Shown here piece by piece: positions 12,756 to 25,056 of a stretch of 64,000 bases of DNA (position 1 is its first letter; each line of letters opens with the position of its first letter). A model generated the notes under the pieces. It worked only from the letters and a program-made list of their open reading frames with translations, was not told where the DNA came from and ran no database searches. The stretch comes from Pycnopodia helianthoides (Eukaryota > Echinodermata > Asteroidea > Forcipulatida > Asteriidae): the NCBI GenBank assembly GCA_032158295.1, contig CM063246.1, forward strand, positions 19,730,135-19,794,134, written 5' to 3'. The translations under genes and the position numbers were made by a program.

Positions 12756-12771
12756 CAACACTGGTACGTAC

Positions 12772-15504
12772 TGCGACGTCACTATTCTTTAGAATTTTTC
12801 GAGACAGCTTTCTGGCACCGACTGCTGTTGTTCCGATTTTGCCTGAAGGCGGGGGTGAAAAGAGTCTTGGAAACTGCCTTGCAAACGAATAACCATTCAT
12901 TCTATAACTTTGTCACAGTGTTTTCTTGGTAGATATAGGTGTATTTAGGGATGTAAAACTTTTTTTTAAGAGTGACCTCTAGCGTGGCCCAACCTCTTTA
13001 ACCTACTGAAGAGGGCCAACAGTCCACCCAGCTCAAACAATTGTTACAGAAACTGCGAGTTAATGAAACTCGAATCCCAGCTAATGCTGGATTGTGAGGA
13101 AACAGTCCAATAACTAGAGGATGATAATATTATGTATGTGGATACATTGTAGCTTGTCGCTTCTGGACCAAAGCCAAAAGGATGTTCAGAGTCTAAATAT
13201 GTTGATAGCCAAGCAAAAAGATACAAAAGGATATTCTGAGTCCAAACATGTCAACAACCGAGTCAAATGTACTTTTAATATCAAATTAACTTTAAACGTG
13301 TGAACACTTTACACCATAAGGAAATCGGCCCAAGTTGCCAAAGAGATGGATAGATATGAAATTGATTAGGCACTTGTGAATTCAGATGGACAGGGTTTTA
13401 GAAATTCAAGATGAGCACTGGAGAAAGTGTAATATTTTAGGGCTGCTCTCAGGTGCTCCTTACCAAGTTAGATTCTATGGTAGTGTAGTTCTTGCGTAAT
13501 TACCAATGTTTGGACATAAACAACCGCTGGTGACCACATTGTTTTTCACTCAAGCATGAAGCACAAATTCTTATCCGATCTTTCTTTCCAAGATGGTAAG
13601 CTCGGGTATGGAGGGTAAACATGGACAAAACTACAGCTTTATCATAAATTACCTTGCTTGAATGCTTTTTTTTGTGTAAGCTTGGTCGACTGAAGTCGCC
13701 AATGGTAAGGAAGAGGGGGTATGAGTGCAGTTGACTAAAGTCGCGTATAGTAAGGAAAGGGTTAACACCCATTTGATTATTATAGATATGAAATTGCACT
13801 TAACAACCTTATAGCACTGAGCCGATATGAGGAATCAGAAATTCTTGTGGAGAGGAAAACAACATTTGAAGATGCTTTCAAGGAGACTGCAAAATGAAGG
13901 TTCTAAGATACAAATAAAAGGGGCAAAACCAGGAATCAGCAGGGAGTCATGGGAATTGGCGGAGGAGAGTAGAAAATTGAAGAACAACTTCCATTGAAGA
14001 GACAAAGTCGAATGTAGAATCAAACAGAACCCATGACTACAGAAACTAATGCAAATTGTTTGGTCATGTATTCTTTCTTGATGATGACAAGTGTTTGGTG
14101 ATTGGCGACTTCTTCTTGTCTAAGTACACACCATCAAAAGGCAAAACAATCACACACTGAAGTACAGAAGGCCTGATGATCATCATTTACCATCCCCAGT
14201 TGAATTTTTGTGTGGTAGAACAATGTTACCAGCCAAAAAGAACATTGCACAGATACAAAATCAACCAGAGGTTCCAAATGAGACTGGAAGAACCGAAAGC
14301 AAAATAAAAAGACAAATTCACTTCCCCCACTACACATCAGATAACCTGCAAATGCAAATTCAGGATCAAGCAACCGAAAAATGGACCCTGGCACAGTACA
14401 AAGTTTGCAACCCGAGCCACAGTCCTACAATGGAGTGACACAATTAACTTCACTAAACATTGAGATTTGAAATATAGTTGTCTACCACCATTTAAACATA
14501 TAACTTTACAATGACGTCAACATGAGGACACAATTACCCAGGACATAGTTTCAAGTTGATACAAACTTGGCAACTATATGCATTTGTTTGTGGACAATTT
14601 TCACGGAGAACAAGGAGAAAAAAGCTATCCAAAAAACAAAATCAAACAAACAAACAATAGTTGTTTCTAACAAAATACATCAAGGAGGAAATACAAAATC
14701 GGTCAGAAGTGGGATGGGGGCAAAAATAATTTATCTTGGATATTACCAGCTAAAAGTCACCAAGTTAAAGTGGACTAGATTACCACAGGTGGCAAGGGTG
14801 ATGGTAAATGTGATCCAAAAACAGTATAAACAATAGCATGCATTTGAATGATACTCTTGGAGTTACAGTTAGGGGCATAAGAGTTCCAAACTAGGAACCA
14901 CTAATGTAAGACAAAACCAAGACCAACAGCTGACAAATTATCTAGGAATTTGGTAAAGAATATACATCTGTACTTTGGGGAAAAGAGGAGGGGAAGAAGG
15001 CTAAGACTGCTCAGAAATTTGTGACTGACAGAAATTATGCAGTACAACTACAATCAAAGAACACCAACAAAACATTTAATGACATGGTTGTGATTCATCT
15101 ACAAAGTTTAGAGTGTGAACCACTGATGACAAGGCAAAAAGAACACAAAGAAAATCTTTTCCATGAATGGCTTGCCATATGGGCAAGAATTTACTCAAAT
15201 TTCATGCAGAAAAGTCTGAACTGAAGAGTGAGTGAAAAAGAGAACCAAAGAGCACACAAAGAACAAGAGAGGGCAAAAAATAGTGTTAGAATGGACCGAA
15301 GGAAATCCTTGATTAGCCATCAAGGGAGAAAGGATGGCACTGGATCAGCCAAGCATTTTTAGATTCTCAGTCCTTTTAATTTGAGGTGTGTGATTTGCAC
15401 CAGCACGCCATCGCACGCCTAAAACAGACATCAGAATTTTCTGTGATGTAATTTACTGAATTCTGTTTTTTACCAGTGTTATTTTGAATTTTTTTTATGT
15501 AATA
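12772..15504. other. decayed DNA, possible old mobile-element coding remnants
   Basis: Several plus-strand stretches keep amphipathic, Lys/Glu-rich translations broken by stops (around 13030-13120, 14208-14438 and 15021-15224). No reverse transcriptase, integrase or other motif could be named. A short motif containing GACTGAAGTCGC or GACTAAAGTCGC appears twice near 13690 and 13735. I do not call a gene here. Confidence 0.35.
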
Positions 15505-16393
15505 TAGGTTTTCTCGGTCAATTTCGGCAAATGAGCAGCCGAAATCGAATGCTTCTGAAAAGGGTCAATCGATTTCGTTTTATGACTAGTCAAATGTACT
15601 GTTGCGTCATTCGATTTAGCAAAATAATCATTCATTTTAACAATTCAACAAAGCATCATTCAAATTTGCAGGAGCTTTTTGAGGTGTATGTTTAGTCATT
15701 CAAATTCATTTTGGGGCATTCATTTCTGGAATTTCTGGAAAAAAACGCGCTGTCAAACTTTTGTTTCCTTTCGATAGTTAAAGGCATAAATACGGTTTAT
15801 TTAGAAAACAAGCTATCGCTACAGTTTAACACGCATATTTCTAGAAATGGCAGCTCAATTAGAAACCAGGAAAAACATAAAGGAACATTAAGTCTCAGTC
15901 AGTTAACCGATAAAGAACCCCCCCCCAAAAAAAAAAAAAATTAAGAAAAGAATACAGAATAAAACAAAGAAAAATAAAAATCTAATGGGTCCCATGTAAA
16001 ATCTACTGGAAACATAAATAAAGGAAAATATGGTTTGCTTGAATTTAGGTGAAGATGCGAAACAGTTACCTAGTACTGTTTTTTATTTGCATTTCTAAAT
16101 CTTACTTATTTGAATTTTCATTTAGCAAAATTGATTGCCTTTTTACGTAATTGAAAAAAAGTAAATCAGTAAAAATCTCCAGTCGAACCGGCTTTGCTAA
16201 ATTGAATGATGATTGTGCGTCACGAAAAAGATGTATGCTAAATTGAACACAGTGCTAAAGGATTTTGAATGCCTTGAATGCCCAAATTCTGAATTTGAAA
16301 CGCAGCAAAAACTTGACAGGCAAAATAGCTTTAATTCGAACGCAAGAAAATTAAATTGGCTGCTCATTTGCCGAATTTGACTAAGAAAACCTA
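15505..16393. mobile_element. 889-bp TA-flanked inverted-repeat element
   Basis: The left end starts TAGGTTTTCTCGGTCAATTT and continues to GAGCAGCC. The reverse complement of the right end matches the same 36 bases with three differences. TA lies on each side (15503-15504 and 16394-16395), as with Tc1/mariner insertions. The interior is AT-rich with many ATTCAAAT-like words and a C9A14 tract at 15918-15940. No transposase was seen, so it is probably non-autonomous. Confidence 0.75.
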
Positions 16394-16474
16394 TAACAAA
16401 GGTGTTAGTTTAAGGTAAAACAAAACACAATAAATATGTCACAATTATCCACTTGAATCTCAAATTTATACTAT

Positions 16475-17460
16475 TGTGACGAGATTGGGTGGACCGACAC
16501 AAGTCTAATCTTCCCTTCTTCGTGAAGGTTCTTGAATTTTTAATGCAGAAGTAGGTCAGAGGAGATTGAAGTATCAGTGGCAGGTCTCTGTGACCAATCC
16601 AGTGCGAGCAGGCTACCGGGAGCCAGCTACTGGGAGCCAGCTACCGGGAGCCAGCTACCGGTGGGGAGATGGGCAGGTGGCGTCCAACAATGTGAAGGTT
16701 GAATGGGACCTTGGTATGTCCAAGCCGAGTGCTGCAGCATGGCTTGTCCTGGCATGCCCGCCTGGCTTGACAGAGCGGTTTTGGCAAGCAAACATGAACA
16801 CGTGAATCCTTGGCGCAGCTAGCAGTACGAACACAGGGTGAGTGTGGTTTGCCGTTGCTGTTCAGTTGGATGCACATTGCTGCCTCCGACCTTACTTCTG
16901 AATCCCGTAGACTGTGTAACTTGCTGAGTGCAGTGTTCCGGAGAGCAATACAGTGTGAGTTGTGCGAGTAGGTTTATCCGTTGCGTAAATTGTTGCTTAC
17001 GATTGTGTTATAGTGATTTGAGTAGCCTTTTAGAGTAGTTGTGACGAAGTAGCGGCTAATAGTTGAGTTCACAGAGAACTTGAATGGTACAGAGGGTTGG
17101 TCACAGAGATTAACCTGGACGGTTGACCATAGAGGTTGACTAGAGGCCTCTTCATTACTAGTCGAGTAGTCCAACTGGTTAGGAAACTCAATTAGAGACA
17201 CTGAAACAATCGGCATGCTAGCGCATGCATTTGGTCACCAAATTTTTTGGATTGGTTCCGCGAGGGGTGCACTCAGGTCAGACAAGGTTTGTTAAAAGTT
17301 TGCTAAAGGCTCGTTAAAGGGTAGAGAAAGGAAACCCAATTTCCACAAGTGAGAGTTGCTCAGAGGCAATAAAGAGGATTGCCCAGGAGGCAATGAGAGA
17401 GAATTGACACATGGAGCTGTGCCAGAGTCACTTTATTTTCGTGTCCTCCCCCAGTGATTT
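16475..17460 (+). repeat. 5' LTR and leader of Gypsy element, copy 1
   Basis: The start is fixed by the match to the 3' LTR at 30608. The 3' boundary is not certain because no primer-binding site was recognised. A 14-bp tandem motif CTACCGGGAGCCAG recurs at 16612-16662, and AATAAA near 17369 could be the polyadenylation signal. The same sequence reappears, 5'-truncated, at 21818-22530. Confidence 0.7.
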
Positions 17461-17695
17461 ATCCTGCCCTGCCCAAGCGTGCCCAGACAATCAGTAACCA
17501 ATCGGCGGTATATCTCCTCCAAACAAGTTCACATCCCTAGGCCTGAGATTGCTCGAAGTATTTCCTAGGTCCGAGGTAGAATTTAGGTTTGGGGTTTGGC
17601 ATTGTTTGGGAGACTTTTGCGACTTCCGAATTTAGACGAGACTCGCGGGTAGACTTCTTAGGTAAGTTGGCACTGAAGAGTTTAGAGTAGGATAA

Positions 17696-17815
17696 AAAGA
17701 GATAGAAATTTATGTAGTTGAGAGTGCAACTAAAGAGGTAGAAATTTCTGTGGTTGAGAGGGCAACCAAAGAGTGAGAAATTTCTGTTGTTGAGAGCGCA
17801 GCCAAAGAGATCAGA
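17696..17815 (+). repeat. 36-bp tandem repeat in the gag leader
   Basis: On the plus strand the units encode a 12-residue repeat close to VEISVVESATKE, about three times, now broken by a stop. The same units occur in copy 2 at 23115-23215. The Glu/Lys-rich translation suggests an N-terminal extension of Gag with coiled-coil character. Confidence 0.65.
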
Positions 17816-17999
17816 ATTGAGTGAAGAAACACAAAGAGTGTTGAGAGCGAACTGTAGATGCTAAGATTAGAGGCCAAATTCCTGCAGTGGGTCAGAGAAC
17901 TCATGGCTAAGAAATTAGAGGCAGCCATAAAAGAGAGTTCAAGAATTTTCCCCTAAGAGATGGTGGAGACAGTGAGAGAGCGAAACAGCCAGTAAAGCC

Positions 18000-19345
18000 G
18001 ATAAAAATCGAGTTCCGTTTGCCTTTCGAGAGGTCAGGTTTTTTCTCCAAAGGGGAACCAAGTTCCTTGGTGTCCGTATGGTCACTCGAGCTTGACCCAA
18101 AGGTTGAGAAAAGAGTGAAGTTTGGGGAAAGCACTCCCCCTAAGAGGGGTGGTGCACAGATTTCCCATTCAGAGGATTTGAAAGACTACAGTGCCATGGA
18201 AGAGCTCAAGTCTTTTCTGTCAAGCAAAAGTTGCACTGAAGAGATTAGTGATAGAGTTGGGACGGAGATAGTCTCTCCTAAAAGAGTGCACAGTGAACTG
18301 TTGAGCTTCCCCAATAGTGGAGTGGATACTCACGCCAACAGTTCAAAAGAGAGTCAAAAAAAATTCAGCAGGGCCCTGATCGCTGAAAAGAGAACCGAGA
18401 GTAATTGTAGAGAATGAGACAGAAGGGAAGGATTTGGTGCAGTCTAACTGAAGCCCATTTTTACTCCCGATAGATACAGTGGAAAAAAGCTGTGGAAAGA
18501 GTACTTTGAGTCATGTCGAATAGTGAACCCGTGGAACTAAGAGAAAGCCATAAGTTACTTGTCGGCGAGTTTGCAAGGAAATACCCTTAGACTGTTAGGA
18601 GATGTTCCTACTGGTCAGACACAGACAAGTAGTGGGCTAGTGAAGTTACTCGAGAGTCGATTTGGTCGGGTTGCCAGAGTGAAAACTATTTGGTCGAGCT
18701 GAGGCATCGCCAGCAAGGACTGAAAGAGACGTTACAAGAGTTGGGTCAAGCCATACAAAGAGTTAACAATCATAGCGTATCCTGACAAACAGGAAGAGTC
18801 GCGTGATCGTTTGGCAAAGAATCATTTCCTAGATGCGGTCGAAAGTTGGTCTGTTCGGGAGGGCACAAACAGAGCCAGACCGAAGAATTTGGATGAGGCC
18901 ATTCGAGTTGCATTGGAGACAAATAACTTTGAAAACGTGGAACAAAGAAATCTTGACGGAAAGCCAGTAAAATTGGCTAGAGTGTTAGAAACAGGAATGG
19001 AACAGAGGTTTCATGAAATAGCAAAAGTAATGAAGAGTGTTCTGGGATTGTTACCAGAGTTAACAAAACAAGTGCAGGACAAGAGTGCCTCAGTAGAGAG
19101 ACCTACTGAGATATCCTCACAGAGTAGGCAAAGTGTCATCAAGAGGCGCTTTAATTGTGATGATGTGATGAGCAAGGACACTTTGTGAGAGTGTAAGAAA
19201 CTAAAGAGGGTTAATCCAAAGCCTGAGGGCTAGCAGTGCTTTAATTGTGGAAAGAACGCCCATATTGCAAAAGAGTGTGATGAACCCAAAAGAGAAAATG
19301 GAAGGCAGGAAAACAAAAGCCAGCCGCTCATATAGGGCCCACCGG
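18000..19345 (+). pseudogene. Gypsy gag, copy 1 (frameshifted)
   Basis: Reading frames at 18019-18417 and 18811-19188, with frame changes between, encode a retrotransposon capsid-like protein. The conserved stretch near 18700-18760 contains LVELRHRQQG. It ends in two zinc knuckles. The second fits Cys-x2-Cys-x4-His-x4-Cys (19238-19281). The first is ruined: its leading Cys codon has become CGC and extra bases shift the frame. Gag would package the element RNA; this copy cannot make the full protein. Confidence 0.8.
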
Positions 19346-19399
19346 CAGGCTGGAGATGTGAGGGGGCCAAAGAGATGCCATAGAGCATAGAAAGGAGTC

Positions 19400-20010
19400 A
19401 TGGAAGTAAAGCAGATAAAATCTGAGGTTAAGATGGTAGTTACATTACCTCACCCCCGCCTTAATCCCTGTTATGACTTATTCGTAGATGACATGAAAAG
19501 GAAAACGTGCTGTCATTTTTTTATTTACACTGGTGAAACTAATAGACTTATCAGTAGTAAATTGTATTACAAGAAACCTAGAGAACAGAGACCTGTTTTA
19601 GAGACAGACAATTTTAAAATTAGACAGCTGGATGGAAGTCCTCTGTCAGTACTGGGAATCGCATGGGTTGATGTTCAGGTTTGGCAATTTTCACCGAGAT
19701 GAAATATTCAGGAAAACTAGGGATGGATTTCATCTTGCCCACAGGGGGTAATTCAGATTTCCAGACCAAAGAGTGGTGAATAAATGGTGAGAGTGTACAA
19801 ACAGAGCTGGAGAGCCATTTATAGGGAGGGTCGTGGTTGCAGAAAAAAACATAATTCCCTCTGGACATGAGGCATTAATGCCAGGCATTATTGCTATAAG
19901 AGATAAAGAGTTTGCTGGGCCGGCCATAGTTTTGCCTAAAGAGGGAGGTGGAGACTTGGCACAGAAAGTATTAGCCAGGTCACTGGTGGAGTCAGGGAAC
20001 CAGATGGTTG
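19400..20010 (+). pseudogene. Gypsy protease region, copy 1
   Basis: A frame at 19400-19702 contains YTGETNRLIS, aligned to the aspartic-protease active site, where the catalytic Asp of D-T/S-G is replaced by Tyr. Further coding (19833-20010) precedes reverse transcriptase in such elements. Homology with copy 2 stops near 20010, after CCAGATGGTTG. Confidence 0.7.
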
Positions 20011-21817
20011 CATGGCAGGTTTTCAAAAGAACACCAAACAAATTTCGATATTTTCTGAAAATCTCTGCATTCAGATGGGAAAACACACATGTTAATGGGC
20101 ACCCACACTCTTTAATTGATTATTATTTTAATGACTAATTATCCTCTAAGAGACAATAATGAAAATGCCAACAGCACTGCATTATTTTCTTTACAAAACA
20201 CTACCCACAACCCATCAACTTATGTTTCGATGTCAAAGCCGTTCAAACACTTTGTAATACAATTAAGGTGTTACAATTACATTCACCTGCAGCCAGGATT
20301 ATACAACATTTCCTCTGGAATTGGGATTTTCGGGACCAAATCATGGAACATTTTTTGATTGAAAACAAACAAGAGCAACATAGGTATAACCACTCCATGT
20401 TCACACACCCACAGGCGGGAAAGAGCTAATGGTTACCTGCTCCACAACAATATAAATTCATTGCAACCCTTTACGAACACACCAAACCGTGATACCTTTT
20501 CCCCTCTCCGCAATCGGAAGGGAGCAAATAATCTGGCTCATACTTTCAAATACTACTCTTCACCTTGGTAGAAATGGAACAAATATTTCTTCTCTCATTA
20601 TTCCACATTTGGAAGGAGAAAGTTCACCATTTCTGCCCGGAAACAAACACAAAATAGCCACTGAATCCAGATCCTCACAATCAGTTTTCCCGCCCTTTTT
20701 GGGGGAGCCAAACCACTGGGACCACTGGACCTCTAATCCTTGCTTTAAATGTTTAAACACAAAATATCGTAGAAACAATTAACTACCCACGACTCTGATG
20801 TACACACATGCATGTACAGTTGGATTACCGCCCTGACAACATGTAACCTGTGAACACCCATATCACCTCTTCAACTTCTCTACGCACCATGGACACTCCC
20901 AGACGTCTCAGAAGTACAAAAAGAATCAGGGAAGCCAATTAACAAATCAACCAGTCCTTTTCAGAAAAAATAATTAAACCCCAACCATACATGAATATTA
21001 TACAATGGCAATTCCAATTATATAATATTATTATAAATAAAACATAAATCCCTTCTCTTAAAATGTTGTCTAAACACAAATACTGTTACACAGGTTCACT
21101 TTTCACGACTATACATGGTAAGCCAAATCATTATTTTTATGCGTTGCTAAAACTTTCAACGATTCAGAATAAGAAGAATAATATTCTTATTCCTTTAGAG
21201 GAAGAAATTTTGCAATTTTCAAACCAACAATTTCAAAACTAAAGCCTCCACATTTGGAATTTAGTTTTCATAATTTGTTTACCACTTTACTCAAACTTCC
21301 GTTAAATTCAACAAAACAAATTTGGGGGGGGGGGGCTACCTACATGTATCATTATCTTCCAACGAAGAATGTTAGTTGCAAAACTAGTCACCTTCTACCG
21401 CTCAAAAATGATTTCCGCATTCAAATTTATAACAAACCACCTTAAACCAAAGCGTGAGAAATAAATTATCATCTCTTTCACAAGACATGTGACCTACCGA
21501 TTCTCTTAGAATCACCCGCACGCAACTGATGATTGCCAAGAGAGCATGAAAACATGTTATTGCTCTACAGAGAGGATCTGAAAAAATATCCTCGAGATCT
21601 CCCCCTAAAAATCAATTTTTGGACACATTTGTCAACCGGTTCTTCTGGTCCTTTTAATGTTCATCAAATCACCCCCATCAACTTGATAAAAATACGAACA
21701 TAATACCCAGACGCAGACCTTACCCATAAAACAAGTAAACTTCACCTTTAAGGTTTTATGTATCTCTAGTCAACAGTGTTGAAGTGTCACTGAATTTGAC
21801 AGCGCCATCGTTTATCT
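20011..21817. other. unrecognised DNA between the two Gypsy 5' copies
   Basis: The region is AT-rich with a pyrimidine/C bias on the plus strand around 20150-20950. It has no reverse-transcriptase or LTR-like signal, and the short frames carry no motif. It separates the two copies of the LTR-gag-protease segment. Confidence 0.4.
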
Positions 21818-22530
21818 ACCAGCAAGCTGGCGGTGGGGACACAGGCAGGTAGTGTCCAATCATGTGGTGGTTGTATGGTACCTGGGTGTGTCCAAACCAA
21901 TTGCTGCAGCAAGGCTTGTCCGGGCGTGTCCGGCCGGCTTGACAGAGCGGTTTGGGCAAGCCAACAGGACCGACGTGAATCCTTGGTGCAGCTAACAGTA
22001 CGAACACAGGGTGAGTGTGGTTTGCCATTGCTGTTTAGTTGGATGCACATTTCTGCCACCGACCCTTCTTCTGAATCTCGTAGACTGTGTAACTTGCTGA
22101 GTGCAGTGTTCCGGAGTCGAGCGATCCAGTGTGAGTTGTGCCGGTAGGTTTATCCGTTGCATAAATTGTTGCCTACGATTGTGTTACAGTGATTTGAGTA
22201 GCCTTTCACAGTAGTTGTGACAAAATGGAGGCTATTAGTTGAGTTCACAGAGAACTTGAATGACACAGTGGGTTGATCACAGAGATTTACCTACTATAGA
22301 CGGTTGACCATAGAGGTTGCATGCATTTGGTCGCCAAATTTGCTGTTGAATTGGATTGGTTCTGCGAGGGGTGCACTCAGGTCAGACAAGGTTTGTTAAA
22401 GGTTTGTTGAAGGGTAGACAAAAGGAAACCTAATTTCCACAAGTGAGAGTTGCTCAGAGGCAATAAAGAGAATTGCCCAGGAGGCAATGAGAGAGAATTG
22501 ACACATAGAGCTGTGCCAGAGTCACTTTAT
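21818..22530 (+). repeat. second LTR/leader copy, 5'-truncated
   Basis: The match to copy 1 begins within the CAAGCTGGCGGTGGGGAC area and continues through CAGAGGCAATAAAGAG to TCACTTTATTTG. Roughly the first 180 bp of the LTR are missing. Divergence from copy 1 is moderate, and a short deletion removes the region around 17130-17220 of copy 1. Confidence 0.8.
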
Positions 22531-23390
22531 TTGTGTGTCCTCCCCCAGTGATTTATCATGCCCTGCATAAGGGTGCCAAGACAATCAGTAACCAATTGGC
22601 GGTATCTCCTCAAAACAAGCTCACATTCCTAGGCCTGAGGATGCTCAAAGTATTTCCTAGGTCCGAGGTAGCATTTAGGTTTGGGAGACTTTCGCCAGAT
22701 GATGAAACTTTCTCCGACCTCCAAATTTAAACGGGACTTGCAGGAAATCTGCCACAAATGGGATGATTTGTACTTATTAGGTAAGTTGGCCCAGAGGGGT
22801 TCAGAGTAGGATAAAAGAGATAAAATTCTTTAGTGAGAGTGCAACTGAATTTAGTTTGGTTGCATTTTGAGACTTTTGCGATCGAATTAGACGAGACTCG
22901 CGGTAGACTCTAGGAAGTGGCACGAGAGTTTAGTGGATAAAAATGAATTATGTAGTAGAGTGCAACTAAGAGTAGAAATTCGTGTTGAGAGTGCAACCAA
23001 AGAGTGAGAAATTTCTGTGGTTTAGAGCAACCAAAGAGATCCGAATTTAAACAAGACTCGCGGGTAGACTTCTTAGGTAAGTTGGCACTGAAGAGTTCAG
23101 AGTAGGATAAAAAGAGATAGAAATTTCTGTAGTTGAGAGTGCAACTAAAGAGATAGAAATTTCTGTGGTTGAGAGTGCAACCAAAGAGTGAGAAATTTCT
23201 GTGGTTGAGAGCAAAGAGTGCTGAAAGCGAACTGCAAAGGCTAAAATTAGAGGCCAAATTTCTGTAGCACGACAGAGAACTCAAACAAATTAGAGACAGC
23301 CATGAAAGAGAGTTACGAGACTTTTCCCCAATGAGATGGTGGAAACAGTGAGAGAGCAAAAGAGCCAGTACAGGCCGAATCAGAAATTGA
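22531..23390 (+). repeat. Gypsy leader copy 2 with an internal degraded duplication
   Basis: The leader motif (GAGACTCGCGG, a linker, then GCAACTAAAGAG) occurs three times here, near 22730, 22890 and 23050. The middle unit has lost many single bases, as if eroded. Copy 1 has the motif once near 17636. Confidence 0.65.
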
Positions 23391-23399
23391 GTTCCGTTT

Positions 23400-24640
23400 G
23401 CCTCTCAAGAGTTCAGGTTATATCTCCAAAGGGGAACCAAGTTTCTTGAGTTTGAGGAAAAAAAGTGAAGTTTAGGGAAAGCACTCCCCTTAAGAGGGGT
23501 AGTGCAGAGATTACCCATTCTGAGGATTTGAAAGACTACAGTGCCATGGAAGAGCTCAAGTCTTTTCTGTCAAGCAAAAATTGCACTGAAGAGATTAGTG
23601 TTAGAGTTGGGATGAAGATAGTCTCTCCTAAAAAGAGTGAACTGTTGAGCTTCGTCACTAGTGGTGTGGATACTCACACCAACAGTTCAACAAAGAGTCC
23701 AAAGAGTTCAGCAGGGCCCTGGTCGCTGAAAAGAGAACCGAGAGTAATTGTAGAGAATGAGACAGAAGGGAAGGATTTGGTGCAGTCTAATTGAAGCCAA
23801 ATTTTACTCCTGATAGATAAAGTGAAAAAGTGCTGTGGAAAGAGTACTTCCGGCTCTTTGAGTCATGTTAAATAGTGAACCCGTGGAACTAAGAGAAAGC
23901 CATTAGTTATTTGTTGGCGAGTTTGCAAGGAAATACCCTTAGACTTGGTCAGATACAGACATATAGTTGGCTAGTGAAGTTACTCAAGAGGCGAGTTGGT
24001 TCGGGTCGTCAGAGTGAAAACTATTTGGTCGAGCTGAGGCATCGCCAGCAAGGACTGAAAGAGACGTTACAAGAGTTGGGTCAAGCCATACAAAGAGTTA
24101 GCAATCATAGCGTATCCTGACATACAGGAATAGTCATGTGATCGTTTGGCAAACAATTGTTTTCTAGATGCGGTCGAAAGTCGGTCTGTTCGGGAGGGCA
24201 TAAACAGAGTCTGACCGAAGAATTTGGATGAGGCCATTCGAGTTGCATTGGAGAGAAATAACTTTGAAAACGTGGAACAACAAAGAAATCTTGACGGAAA
24301 GCCAGTAAAATTGGCTAGAGTGTTAGAAACAGGGATAGAACAGAGGTTCCATGAAATAGCAAAAGTAATGAAGAGTGTTCTTGGATTGTTAACAGAGTTA
24401 ACAAAACAAGTGCAGGACAAGAGTGCCTCAGTTGAGAGACCTACTGAGAACATCACAGAGTAGGCAAAGTGTTAAGAGATGCTTTAATTGTGATGAGCAA
24501 GGACACTTTGCAAGAGAGTGTAAGAAACTATAAAGAGGGTTAATCCAAAGCCTGAGGGCTAGCAGTGCTTTAATTGTGGAAAGCACGGCCATATTGCAAA
24601 AGAGTGTGGGGGAACCCAAAAGAGAAAATAAAAGGCAGGA
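23400..24640 (+). pseudogene. Gypsy gag, copy 2 (frameshifted)
   Basis: Frames at 23465-23794, 23911-24120 and 24224-24463 match gag copy 1. The first zinc knuckle is intact here, in the pattern Cys-Phe-Asn-Cys...Gly-His-Phe-Ala-Arg-Glu-Cys (24480-24521). The second follows near 24570-24610. Stops and frame changes between the segments mean no single Gag product. Confidence 0.8.
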
Positions 24641-24724
24641 AAACAAAAGCCAGCCGCTCATATAGGGCCCACCGGCAGGCTGGAGATGTGAGGGGGCCAA
24701 AGAGATGCCATAGAGCATACTAAG

Positions 24725-25050
24725 GAGTCATGGAGGTAAAGCGGATGAAATCTGAGGTGAAGAAGGTAGTTACATTACCTCACCCGCACCAATCCCCGCT
24801 ATGACTTATTTTTAGATGGCGTGATAAGGAAACCAAAGTGTTATTTTTCGATTGACACTCACTGGTGCAACTAATACGCTTATCAGTAGTAAAGTGATTA
24901 CAAGATACATGTACCTAGAGGACAGAGAACTGTCTAAGAGACAGACAATTTGAGAGTTAGACAGATGGATGGAAGTCCTCTGTCAGTACTGGGAATCGCA
25001 TGGGTTGATGTTCAGGCTTAGTATTAGCCAGGTCACTGCTAAAGTCAGAT
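24725..25050 (+). pseudogene. Gypsy protease region, copy 2, with deletion
   Basis: GTGCAACTAATACGCTTATC near 24873 is the counterpart of the protease active-site segment of copy 1. Extra bases just before it break the Asp-Thr-Gly triplet. About 280 bp present in copy 1 (19682-19965) are missing, so the flap region is fused to the pol linker. Confidence 0.65.
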
Positions 25051-25056
25051 TACCAG

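Larger units (their letters stand above)
11327..12763. mobile_element. non-autonomous hAT-like DNA transposon, complete
   Basis: The element is 1437 bp. The left end is CAGTGTTGTAGTCGAGGCC and the right end CCTACAACACTG (CTACAACACTG is the exact complement of CAGTGTTGTAG). Both ends abut a perfect 8-bp direct repeat GTACGTAC (11319-11326 and 12764-12771). CAGNG-type termini with an 8-bp target duplication are characteristic of hAT transposons. Next to each end lie long (GAGACC)n tracts, at 11345-11515 and 12580-12755. I see no intact transposase; a short minus-strand frame inside might be an exon remnant. The intact target duplication suggests a fairly recent insertion. Confidence 0.88.

Noticed and set aside
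16566..16877. Overlapping frames in the LTR
   Set aside because: The LTR is non-coding; openness is shared by all three LTR copies and both strands.
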